Positions 14,679 through 21,982 of a DNA stretch of 27,329 nt are shown one piece after another. The notes under the pieces were generated by a model. It ran no database searches, was not told the origin of the DNA, and was given only the letters and a program-made list of their open reading frames with translations. The first letter of the stretch is position 1. Each line of letters begins with the position of its first letter. The stretch is taken from positions 1 through 27,329 of the forward strand of contig CAKRFN010000026.1 in NCBI GenBank assembly GCA_934320655.1, written 5' to 3'. A program made the translations under genes and the position numbers. The DNA comes from an uncultured Eubacterium sp. (GTDB taxonomy: Bacteria > Bacillota > Clostridia > Lachnospirales > Lachnospiraceae).

Positions 14679-16151
14679 TTATTCTTCTGTCAGCTGCATC
14701 ATACTCTCTGAAATATTGTAGATCTCCTGCAACAGCTCCGTCATTTCGCCCAGTGACTGCATACTGCTGTCGCTTAGGTTCAAAGAGCTCTCGGTAGATG
14801 CTGCCACTTCCTCGCTCGTCGCGGACAGATTCGAGATGCTGTCTGAGATCGCACTGTTTGCCTCCACTACGCGCTCAACCGCTCCGCTGACCTCTTGCAC
14901 ATTATTATTCAACTCATCGGTATTCTTCTGAATGTCTAACAGCTTATTGCCGGTGACAGTGATCATTTCATTCTGCTTTTCCGAGTACTCTGCGGATCTC
15001 GACATGCTCTCGGATGCGCGCTGTGCATCACCGGTCAGCCGGTTGATGATCTCTGAGATCTGTTCCGTTGCCTGCTTGGTGCCCTCGGACAGATTGCGGA
15101 TCTCATCCGCTACAACCGCAAAGCCCTTTCCTGCCTCGCCTGCGCGTGCCGCCTCGATCGACGCATTTAACGCCAACAGGTTCGTCTGGCTGGAAATGCC
15201 CAAGATCGTCTCCGTGATCGCCTCTACTTCCTTGATGCTGTCATTCAGGTTCTTTGTCGTCTGCTCGGTCTCATGGCTGATCTTTGCGACCTCGGTCGCC
15301 TGTTCCTTTAACTGTTTGATCAGCTCTACGCCCTGTTCAACCGCTTCCTTGTTCTGTATCGACAGCTCTGCAATATGTCTGGTACTCTCGTCCACCGCCT
15401 GTACATGCTGCTGGATATCCAGTGTCTGTGCGGTCTGCTGTTCGATCGCCTCCGCTGTCAGGCGCGTGCTGTCTGCGATCTCGCGCACCGATGTATGGCT
15501 CGAAGTCATGCTCTCATTCAATGTTTCCGATACGCTCATCGCCTGCCGGAACTGCTCCGCCAGATCTTTGGAATGGCGCACAACCTCTGTCGTCACAGCC
15601 GCCTCCGCTGCCGCACGCTCCTCGATCTGCTCCATACGCTCCACGCCATGACGTTCACCCAGCGAAATGTTCACGCAGGACGTAACGACAGATACCAGAA
15701 TGATAATCATTAAAAGCGTGATCTGATCCGACTGCAATTTGCCCGGAAATCTGATCGTAAAGACCACAAAATAAATGATAACCGCTACGACTGAGATCGA
15801 CGCACTGAGCTTGATGAGCTTTCCATCCTGAAAGATCATGATCATCATCGCAATCGGGAAAATATAAGAATATGCAAACGCATCGTAATAGGTAAACACA
15901 TATGCCACATAAGCAACAAATGTCGTGGTACAGATCAGATGCCGGAATAATTCCGATGCCTTTAACACACGGTATCCGATCACATTGACGAGTATCGCCG
16001 CAACCAGCACAACCATCCGCACGATAACATCCACACGTACCTCACGGATAAAGGAAAGTGCCGTTATAACTGCCATACTTCCTACAATCACAAGACTGAT
16101 CAGACTCGCGGTTCGATTCTGGTCGATCATTTGCTGTTCTTTCAAATCCAT
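14679..16151 (-). CDS. Methyl-accepting chemotaxis protein with six-helix membrane input domain
   Basis: The protein is 490 residues from the ATG at 16151, preceded by GGAGGTTATAGCT. About six hydrophobic helices occupy residues 15-165 with only short loops and no periplasmic-type sensor domain, so the input is probably intramembrane or cytoplasmic. A HAMP domain is not evident. The long coiled-coil signalling part carries the conserved hairpin tip QTNLLALNASIEAARAGEAG followed by GFAVVADEIRNLSE (about residues 318-352), which contacts CheA/CheW. No chemotaxis genes are adjacent. It has its own promoter and terminator. The signal is unknown. Confidence 0.94.
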   Translation of the reverse strand: MDLKEQQMIDQNRTASLISLVIVGSMAVITALSFIREVRVDVIVRMVVLVAAILVNVIGYRVLKASELFRHLICTTTFVAYVAYVFTYYDAFAYSYIFPIAMMIMIFQDGKLIKLSASISVVAVIIYFVVFTIRFPGKLQSDQITLLMIIILVSVVTSCVNISLGERHGVERMEQIEERAAAEAAVTTEVVRHSKDLAEQFRQAMSVSETLNESMTSSHTSVREIADSTRLTAEAIEQQTAQTLDIQQHVQAVDESTRHIAELSIQNKEAVEQGVELIKQLKEQATEVAKISHETEQTTKNLNDSIKEVEAITETILGISSQTNLLALNASIEAARAGEAGKGFAVVADEIRNLSEGTKQATEQISEIINRLTGDAQRASESMSRSAEYSEKQNEMITVTGNKLLDIQKNTDELNNNVQEVSGAVERVVEANSAISDSISNLSATSEEVAASTESSLNLSDSSMQSLGEMTELLQEIYNISESMMQLTEE

Positions 16152-16195
16152 AGCTATAACCTCCATTATTCTTTGGCGTGGTGTCCCACACTTTT

Positions 16196-16224
16196 ATTAT
16201 ACCTTTCTTTTCAGTTGATCGCAA
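16196..16224 (-). promoter_or_regulatory. Promoter of the chemoreceptor gene
   Basis: On the minus strand TTGCGA (16219-16224) and TATAAT (16196-16201) have a 17-bp spacer, about 45 bp before the start codon. Confidence 0.65.
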
Positions 16225-16226
16225 TA

Positions 16227-16265
16227 AATAAATCCCGCATTTTGTCTAATTTAGCGGGATTTATT
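16227..16265. repeat. Perfect 12-bp inverted repeat between MCP and LysE genes
   Basis: AATAAATCCCGC (16227-16238) and GCGGGATTTATT (16254-16265) flank a 15-base loop. It lies just upstream of the MCP -35. With T-rich sequence 5 bp downstream on the plus strand it could be a weak terminator, or an operator for the divergent pair; neither is certain. Confidence 0.55.
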
Positions 16266-16304
16266 GAGATTTTTTATTCGTTTCTGCCACATTTCCACAC
16301 ACTA

Positions 16305-16313
16305 TGCTATACT
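16305..16313 (+). promoter_or_regulatory. Extended -10 promoter of the LysE-family gene
   Basis: TGCTATACT (TG at 16305-16306, hexamer 16308-16313) is an extended -10 about 30 bp before the start codon. The -35 is poor, as is common with extended -10 sites. Confidence 0.5.
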
Positions 16314-16343
16314 GATTTTATGATATTTGAAGGAGCACACGTT

Positions 16344-16958
16344 ATGAAGCTATCTGTATTTCTGTCACTCGCCGCCTATGCCTGCGCCACCACCTTTAGC
16401 CCCGGTCCAAACAATGTACTGCTGTTGTCCTCCACGGGACAATACGGTTTTAAAAAATGTCTGCCGCTCATGCGGGGAATCTGGACGGGACTGATCACCG
16501 TCATGCTGATCTGCGGCTTTGGATGCGCACTGCTGAGCAATCTGATCCCCTCGGTCGAAACCTACGCCCGTTTTGTCGGTGCCGCCTACATTGTGTGGCT
16601 CGGATACAAGACACTGACCAGAAGTGCCGCAAAACAGCCGTCCGGTTCTGCCGATCAGACCTCCACAACGGACACAAAACCGCTCACCTTTGTAAATGGC
16701 TTCCTGCTGCAATTTCTAAACGTCAAGATCCTGATGCTCGGTCTGGCTGCCTATTGCAGCTTTGTCCTGCCCTACGGGAGCAGCGTCACAGCCACACTCA
16801 TTTTTGCGGTCACGATGGCAGCCTGCGCCGCGACCGGCAATCTGATCTGGGCGACAGCCGGCAGCCTACTATTTCCTATTTACAACAGGCATTACCGCGT
16901 ATTCAATGTACTCATGGCTCTGCTGCTGTTCTGGTGTGTTTATAAAATGCTGTTCTAA
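16344..16958 (+). CDS. LysE/RhtB-family amino-acid exporter
   Basis: The 204-residue membrane protein has about six hydrophobic helices. The N-terminal family signature TTFSPGPNNVLLLSSTGQYG, followed by GIWTG, is typical of RhtB-type exporters. It is closest in style to cysteine/O-acetylserine exporters, though substrate cannot be fixed from sequence. GAAGGAGCACACGTT precedes the ATG at 16344. It stands alone and its stop is 1 bp from the convergent esterase gene. Confidence 0.88.
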   Translation: MKLSVFLSLAAYACATTFSPGPNNVLLLSSTGQYGFKKCLPLMRGIWTGLITVMLICGFGCALLSNLIPSVETYARFVGAAYIVWLGYKTLTRSAAKQPSGSADQTSTTDTKPLTFVNGFLLQFLNVKILMLGLAAYCSFVLPYGSSVTATLIFAVTMAACAATGNLIWATAGSLLFPIYNRHYRVFNVLMALLLFWCVYKMLF

Positions 16959-16959
16959 A

Positions 16960-17805
16960 TCACTCCTGCGAAGCTGTCCCGATGACCTCTGTCATCCATG
17001 TGTATGCCAGTTCCATCCAAGTTTCACAGGACGGTTCTTTTCCGTATCCTTCTGTGGTCAGCGTCAGCTCATTTGCCAGCGCGAGCCCATGCCCGCCTTT
17101 CATGTACAAATGCAATTCGACCGGAACTCCCGCCTTTCTGCATGCAACCGTAAGCAACAGGGAATTTTCCGGCGGAACGTCCACATCTTCTCCTCCGTGC
17201 CACACAAACACCGGCGGCATATCTTTATTTACCTGTTTTTCAATGGAAAGCGCCTCTCTGCGCTGCGCATCATCCGCAAATTCGCCCATCAGATTCCGGA
17301 AAGAGCCCTCATGTGCGAACTCGCCGGCACTGATGACCGGATAGTTTAAGATCAATCCTGCGACACGTAAATCTTCCGTCTCCTGCTCACTGATCCCAAG
17401 CATCCCGCGCAAATCCTTTTTCTTCCAAAATGCACCGTAGCATGCCGCCAGATGACCGCCCGCCGATGAACCCTCGAGAAAAATCTGCTCCGGATTCACG
17501 CCCCACTCTTTACTTTTTTCACGCACAAGCATCACCGTCTTTGCCAACTGCAGCAATGCGGCAGGATACCTCGCCGGTGCAATCGAATAGCGCAGCACCG
17601 CTGCATGGATGCCTCTGGCATTCCACTGTAATGCAAACTGTTCGGCTTCGCGGTTTGACAGAAATTCATACCCGCCACCCGGACAGATAATCACAAGCGG
17701 AGCCGGTTTCATCAACACATCCTCATACTGTGATAACAGATAGGTAGTCAGCGTCGCTGCTGCCTCCATCCCTTCTACCTCGATCGTCAGTTCCTTGTAA
17801 ATCAT
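16960..17805 (-). CDS. Alpha/beta-hydrolase acetylesterase (carbohydrate esterase-like)
   Basis: The protein is 281 residues from the ATG at 17805, preceded by GAAGGAGGATGCGACA. The oxyanion segment is PGGGYEFLS near residue 42 and the nucleophile elbow is GSSAGGH with Ser114. The acid follows in WHGGEDVDVP and the histidine in KGGHGLAL. This is the layout of bacterial acetylesterases that deacetylate plant or mucin glycans. No signal peptide is present, so it acts on imported sugars. It follows the isomerase gene by 33 bp in a likely operon with the decayed glycan importer. Confidence 0.87.
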   Translation of the reverse strand: MIYKELTIEVEGMEAAATLTTYLLSQYEDVLMKPAPLVIICPGGGYEFLSNREAEQFALQWNARGIHAAVLRYSIAPARYPAALLQLAKTVMLVREKSKEWGVNPEQIFLEGSSAGGHLAACYGAFWKKKDLRGMLGISEQETEDLRVAGLILNYPVISAGEFAHEGSFRNLMGEFADDAQRREALSIEKQVNKDMPPVFVWHGGEDVDVPPENSLLLTVACRKAGVPVELHLYMKGGHGLALANELTLTTEGYGKEPSCETWMELAYTWMTEVIGTASQE

Positions 17806-17838
17806 TGTCGCATCCTCCTTCAACTGCTGCAAAACAAA

Positions 17839-18489
17839 TTATTGGACAGCGTTTTTCATCCGCCTCATAAATGCCAGATCCTGCGCCGCTGTAGACGGGT
17901 TCATCTCCTCACGGAGCACCGGCATCTCCGGTCGTGTTTTCAGCCACTCCATCAGCGCCGTGTAGTCCATGATGCCCTCACCGAGTAGCTTTGCCACATA
18001 TCCGCCGTCTGCATCCACTGTGAAATCCTTCAGATGGATCGCTTCTATATAATCTCCGAGCAACTCAAAGCAACGCTTCCAGTATACAGGCTGGACGATC
18101 TCTGCCGGACGCTCCAGCACATTTGCCGGATCAAAAATGATCTTGACATGGTCGCTGTCCAATTCGTCTAAAATGTCGCGCGCAGTCTCTGCGTCCTCCA
18201 GCGGATGCCAGCCGACAGGCTCAACCGCCATCCGGACATTCAGCCGTTCCGCCTCGTCGCGCAGTTCTTTTAAGCTGTCCATCATATGAGGAAACCAGCG
18301 GTGTTTCTCCAATTTCGATAGATGCGGATACGCGGTTTCACTTCCCACGACACGCGCGCCGATAATCTGATTGTAGTGCAGACAGTTTTTAAAGGTCTGC
18401 ACCGCCTCGTAGTCCTCTTTTTTCAAAAGGGCGGCATAATCAGCTACCCCATGCCGCCCGTAATCATGTGCCCTCACTCCGATTTTCAT
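17839..18489 (-). CDS. Sugar-phosphate isomerase/epimerase-like TIM barrel, internally shortened
   Basis: The 216-residue protein resembles the AP-endonuclease-2/xylose-isomerase-like family (KIGVRAHDYGR start, IGARVVGSET, MAVEPVGWHP, VKIIFDPANVL, AIHLKDF, REEMNPS). Relatives have about 270-285 residues. Here the first strand and helix (to about residue 22, VADYAALL) connect directly to the TFKNCLHYNQIIGARVVG segment. About 60-70 residues, roughly two barrel units, appear to be missing in frame. The putative metal and substrate residues in the later strands remain. The strongest ribosome site (GGAGG near 18520) lies about 30 bases upstream of this ATG, too far for it, and no good site is adjacent. 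Function is doubtful. Confidence 0.65.
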   Translation of the reverse strand: MKIGVRAHDYGRHGVADYAALLKKEDYEAVQTFKNCLHYNQIIGARVVGSETAYPHLSKLEKHRWFPHMMDSLKELRDEAERLNVRMAVEPVGWHPLEDAETARDILDELDSDHVKIIFDPANVLERPAEIVQPVYWKRCFELLGDYIEAIHLKDFTVDADGGYVAKLLGEGIMDYTALMEWLKTRPEMPVLREEMNPSTAAQDLAFMRRMKNAVQ

Positions 18490-18560
18490 ATATGCTTTGC
18501 AATGATCCGGATCACTGCCATCCTCCTTTTTCGATTCTGCTCACCGATGATCTGTGATTG

Positions 18561-19054
18561 TTAGACATCTGCCATCTGTGTTTCAAACGGCTGTAAGGTA
18601 AACTGCTTTTTCCCACGCTCCGTCATCACAGCCGTTGTCTGCACACGGTCACTATTGTTGATGACAACCAGTTTTTTACTGCTCGGATAATATGCGCATT
18701 CAGTATCCGCACAATCAGTCAGATAATTCTGCTCCACGGACAGCCCCTTTGCATACAGTAGCATCTGCAACAGCATCCGTGTATTGGCATTATGATAACG
18801 ATAGCCTGACAGATAAATTCCCTTTCCCGCACCGAACGCATGCACCGTCGCAACAGGTGTTCCATCCTCTGCGCCAAGCACCTTCGCATTTCCGTCCGTC
18901 AGGAAAATGCCTTCTTTTTTCGGGAGCACTGTGCCTGCCGGAAATAGTCTGCAAAGCCCTCGGTCGCAGAAGGTTCTCCAACGCCGATCAGACAGCCGCC
19001 TTGATAAACCCATTCCTGTATGGCTGCAACCAACGCACTGTTTTTCCATGCTGA
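18561..19054 (-). pseudogene. lnpA: GH112 galacto-N-biose/lacto-N-biose phosphorylase, 3' remnant
   Basis: The C-terminal part KKEGIFLTDGNAKVLGAEDGTP ... GAGKGIYLSGYRYHNANTRMLL ... LTDCADTECAYYPSSKKLVVINNSD matches the end of GH112 phosphorylases (full length about 720 residues). A second piece, SALVAAIQEWVYQGGCLIGVGEPSA ... YFRQAQ, lies just upstream in another frame, fused to the ABC permease. Roughly 100 residues between the pieces and all of the N-terminal catalytic part are gone. The enzyme splits mucin or milk-derived Gal-beta-1,3-HexNAc with phosphate. No functional enzyme can be made from this copy. Confidence 0.78.
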
Positions 19055-19780
19055 CGGCCGAAGGCTCGTATTCTGTTTAATGTAATACAAGGCATCCTGA
19101 TAGGCATTCCAGCGTCCGACTGCGTAAAACAGTGCAATCGTTGCGATGATCGGCTTTGACAGCGGAACAACGATTTTTGATAAAATCGTAAAATGGCTCG
19201 CCCCGTCAATGACTGCTGCCTCTATCAGACTGTCTGAAATATTCGTCTGAAAATTATTTTTCATAATGAGCAGGTTGTAAGGTGCAAAACAAAGCGGCAG
19301 GATCAGGCACCACCAGGTATCCAGCATATGTAAGTTGCTCATCAGCAAATAATCAGGGATCGTACCTGCCACAAAATACATCGTCAGCATAATGAGAAAT
19401 GTCATCACTTTTCGTCCCTTTAACGTTTTACGGCTCAGCACATAAGCCGCACAGATCGTCAGAAACATACCGATCGCCGTAAACGTGACCGTGACAACCA
19501 CCGTTACAAACATCGACCGCATGATCGAAGTATCCGCAAAAATCTTCTGATATGCATTCAGGCTAAAGCCCTTCGGCAGCAGCACGACTTTATTTGCCAC
19601 AACATAGGCTTCCTCACTGATGGACTTTGACAGTACATGAATGAACGGAAGCAGACACATCAGCGACACTGCCGTCAGAACGAGCCAGATAATGATATCG
19701 ATGACCATATTTCTGACTCTCGCGGGGGTCCAGGATTTTTTATTCATTGGAATTGTATTCGAAGCTGTATTCGTACTCAT
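18899..19780 (-). pseudogene. ABC sugar permease (YtcP/LplC-like), C-terminus replaced by a phosphorylase fragment
   Basis: Residues 1-242 of this 293-residue frame are a binding-protein-dependent permease: about five hydrophobic helices, and the ATPase-contacting loop SLIEAAVIDGASHFTILSKI. After LYYIKQNTSLRP the sequence switches to a GH112 phosphorylase segment (EWVYQGGCLIGVGEPSA) and then to a short frameshifted tail. Normal members go on for about 45-50 residues with a final membrane helix. The junction is near 19054. AAGGAGG precedes the ATG at 19780 and the gene follows its partner permease by 13 bp. The product probably cannot form a working channel. Confidence 0.8.
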
Positions 19781-19793
19781 TTTCCTGTCCTCC

Positions 19794-20744
19794 TTAAATC
19801 AATCCGTCTTCGCCAAGACGTTTCGCAATAAAATCAGATAATAATACAAGAATCAGACCGATAATCGACTGGAACAGACCAAGCGCGGTTGCCTCGCTCA
19901 GTTTTCCGCTCTCGATACCCCATCGATAAACCAAAACCGGAATCATTGTGCTGTACTCACTCGCTTTTGCATTGTACAGTGCATAGATCCGTTCGAAAGA
20001 ACCCTGCATCAGTTTACCGAGGTTCATAATAAGCAATGTCACGATCGTACTGCGGATACAAGGTAATGTGACATGCCAGCACTGCATCCAACGGCCTGCA
20101 CCATCCACACGCGCCGCTTCATACAGATCCGGACTCACACTCGTAATCGCCGCCAGATAAATGATGGTTCCCCATCCCATCGACTGCCATACACCGATCA
20201 GCAGGTAAGTGACCAGCCACCATGCATCCTCCTGCAGAAACGGAATCGGGCTCCTGCCCGCATTTGCGATCAATGCGTTTACCACACCGTTGCTCAGGGA
20301 GAACAACTGGTAAGCCAGCGCTCCGATGATGACCCATGATAAGAAGTGCGGCAGATACAACAACGTCTGTGTCACCTTCTTAAACCACTTCACGCGGACT
20401 TCATTCAAAAGCAATGCCAGAATAATCGGTGCCGGAAAACTAAAGAACAGATCCAGCAGATTGATAAGCAATGTGTTTTTCACTGCCCTGCCGAAGTCTC
20501 TGTGACTAAAGATCTTCTGGAAGATCTCAAAGCCTACCCACTCGCTTCCCGAAAAGCCTCTTGCTGCTTTATAATTTTTAAATGCAATCGACAAGCCGCC
20601 GTATGCACCGTACTTAAATACAAAAATAAACAGTAACGGCAAAATAATAAGCACATAAAGCTGCCAGTTTTTTTTCAGATAAAGCATGCCATTCGTTCTA
20701 CGCTTTGGCGCTGCCGCTGCCTGAGTTCCCTTTTTTTCTTTCAT
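19794..20744 (-). CDS. ABC sugar permease (LplB-like)
   Basis: This 316-residue inner-membrane permease of the CUT1 oligosaccharide class starts at 20744, with AAAGGAG 6-7 bases upstream. It has about six hydrophobic helices. The EAA loop DLYEAARVDGAGRWMQCWHVTLP contacts the shared ATPase. It appears intact, but its partner permease is truncated and no binding-protein gene is present, so the importer is probably dead. It is transcribed divergently from an AraC regulator that likely controls it. Confidence 0.92.
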   Translation of the reverse strand: MKEKKGTQAAAAPKRRTNGMLYLKKNWQLYVLIILPLLFIFVFKYGAYGGLSIAFKNYKAARGFSGSEWVGFEIFQKIFSHRDFGRAVKNTLLINLLDLFFSFPAPIILALLLNEVRVKWFKKVTQTLLYLPHFLSWVIIGALAYQLFSLSNGVVNALIANAGRSPIPFLQEDAWWLVTYLLIGVWQSMGWGTIIYLAAITSVSPDLYEAARVDGAGRWMQCWHVTLPCIRSTIVTLLIMNLGKLMQGSFERIYALYNAKASEYSTMIPVLVYRWGIESGKLSEATALGLFQSIIGLILVLLSDFIAKRLGEDGLI

Positions 20745-20786
20745 CCTCTTACTCCTTTGCAACCCAACTGTTAATTGATGTACTAA

Positions 20787-20792
20787 ATTATA
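20787..20792 (-). promoter_or_regulatory. -10 of the permease operon, no good -35
   Basis: TATAAT on the minus strand lies about 45 bp before the permease start. The hexamer 17 bp upstream (TGGAAA) is poor, which fits a promoter needing the divergently encoded AraC activator. Confidence 0.5.
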
Positions 20793-20897
20793 CACACGGA
20801 TATTTCGCCTTTCCATTTCGGTATTTGTTAAAACTGCGCATTTTCAACCATTTATTTTTCTGCTTAGCCGTCAGTTTGTGTATATTTCATATTTTTA

Positions 20898-20926
20898 TTG
20901 AACTATTTTTGTGAATATTGTATAAT
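20898..20926 (+). promoter_or_regulatory. Promoter of the intact AraC regulator
   Basis: TTGAAC (20898-20903) and a perfect TATAAT (20921-20926) are 17 bp apart, about 45 bp before the ATG. Confidence 0.75.
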
Positions 20927-20971
20927 GAAAAAGAATTTTAGATAAAAACATAATCGAAAGGAGTGGTTATT

Positions 20972-21916
20972 ATGTCTAAGCCGAAACAGCCCTCCATCGA
21001 ATACCGGAATTACCTGCTCCCGGCAAGTTTTCCACTCATCACGTTGGATGGAGAACAATGGCGCATATCCGACATTCCGGCGAAAACCCTTCATTTCCAC
21101 AACTGTCTGGAAATCGGCTGCTGCCGTTCGGACAGCGGCACGATGCGTTTCAGGAACATGGAGCAGCGCTTTCACGAGGGAGATGTGACGATCCTTGCGA
21201 GCAATGTCCCCCATACGACCTATTCCGACCCCGGAACTGCCAGCCAGTGGAATTATATATTTGTCAATGTCGAAGAATTGTTTTTCCCCTATTTTCCGGT
21301 GGAGGTCATCGGCAATCACAATGTCCTCTCCCGCATGATTCGGGAATTTTATGCGATTCTCCCACGAGAGCAATATCCTGATATTTTCTGGCTCGTCTCG
21401 TCGATCATCGATGAAATGCAGCGACAGGAATTAAATTATCAGTTTTCGGTGCGGGGACTGATGCTTTCTCTCATCATGCGGCTTTTAAATATCTATATCC
21501 GGCAGGAGGGTAATGCCGAAGTCGCATATAGTGAAAACTCGCTTGCCATCGCACCGGCACTCCACTACATCCGGACAAACTATATGCTCGATTTTCCCAT
21601 CGAAAAGCTTGCAGAGATTTGTGAGCTGAGTCCGACACATTTTCGACGGCTCTTTAGTGCGATTATGGGATTTGGTGCGTTGGAATACTTAAACCGTATC
21701 CGGATTATGCATGCTACCACGCTGCTGCGGACGACGGAGCACTCCATCCTTGAGATTTCCGAGGAAGTCGGCTATCATTCCATTTCCAGCTTCAACCGGA
21801 ATTTTGCGAATATCGTCGGCATGACTCCGTCCAACTACCGACGGCAGCTCTCACTTGCCGGAGACCGGTCAATCCTCAAATGTACGGGCTGGCTGACACC
21901 TCCGCCCGATGAATAA
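20972..21916 (+). CDS. AraC-family transcriptional regulator (cupin + double HTH)
   Basis: The protein has 314 residues. An N-terminal sugar-sensing cupin (HFHNCLEIGCC, EGDVTILASNVPHTT) is followed by a linker domain and a C-terminal double HTH (about residues 200-300: FPIEKLAEICELSPTHFRRLF and SILEISEEVGYHSISSFNRNF, ending MTPSNYRRQL). The ATG at 20972 is used because AAAGGAG precedes it by 8 bases; a GTG at 20963 overlaps that site. It is divergent from the permease operon and is presumably its activator. It is the intact counterpart of the pseudogene at 7666-8309 and serves as the ruler for the deletion there. Confidence 0.93.
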   Translation: MSKPKQPSIEYRNYLLPASFPLITLDGEQWRISDIPAKTLHFHNCLEIGCCRSDSGTMRFRNMEQRFHEGDVTILASNVPHTTYSDPGTASQWNYIFVNVEELFFPYFPVEVIGNHNVLSRMIREFYAILPREQYPDIFWLVSSIIDEMQRQELNYQFSVRGLMLSLIMRLLNIYIRQEGNAEVAYSENSLAIAPALHYIRTNYMLDFPIEKLAEICELSPTHFRRLFSAIMGFGALEYLNRIRIMHATTLLRTTEHSILEISEEVGYHSISSFNRNFANIVGMTPSNYRRQLSLAGDRSILKCTGWLTPPPDE

Positions 21917-21924
21917 TGGTACTA

Positions 21925-21958
21925 AAAAAGGATCTTTCGCACATGAAAGATCCTTTTT
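21925..21958. terminator. Bidirectional terminator between AraC and TRAP genes
   Basis: A perfect 14-bp stem AAAAAGGATCTTTC / GAAAGATCCTTTTT with a 6-base loop serves both convergent genes, with T-runs on either strand. Confidence 0.92.
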
Positions 21959-21982
21959 CGTATGTTTTATCATTCTATTTTA

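Noticed and set aside
14932..15651. Long 239-codon plus-strand frame opposite the chemoreceptor gene
   Set aside because: It is Ser/Ala/Cys-rich, has no ribosome site, and mirrors the codon pattern of the intact chemoreceptor on the other strand.
16227..16265. Intrinsic terminator upstream of the LysE gene
   Set aside because: The stem is perfect but the loop is long and the T-rich tract is displaced by several bases, and no plus-strand gene ends before it, so it is reported only as an inverted repeat.
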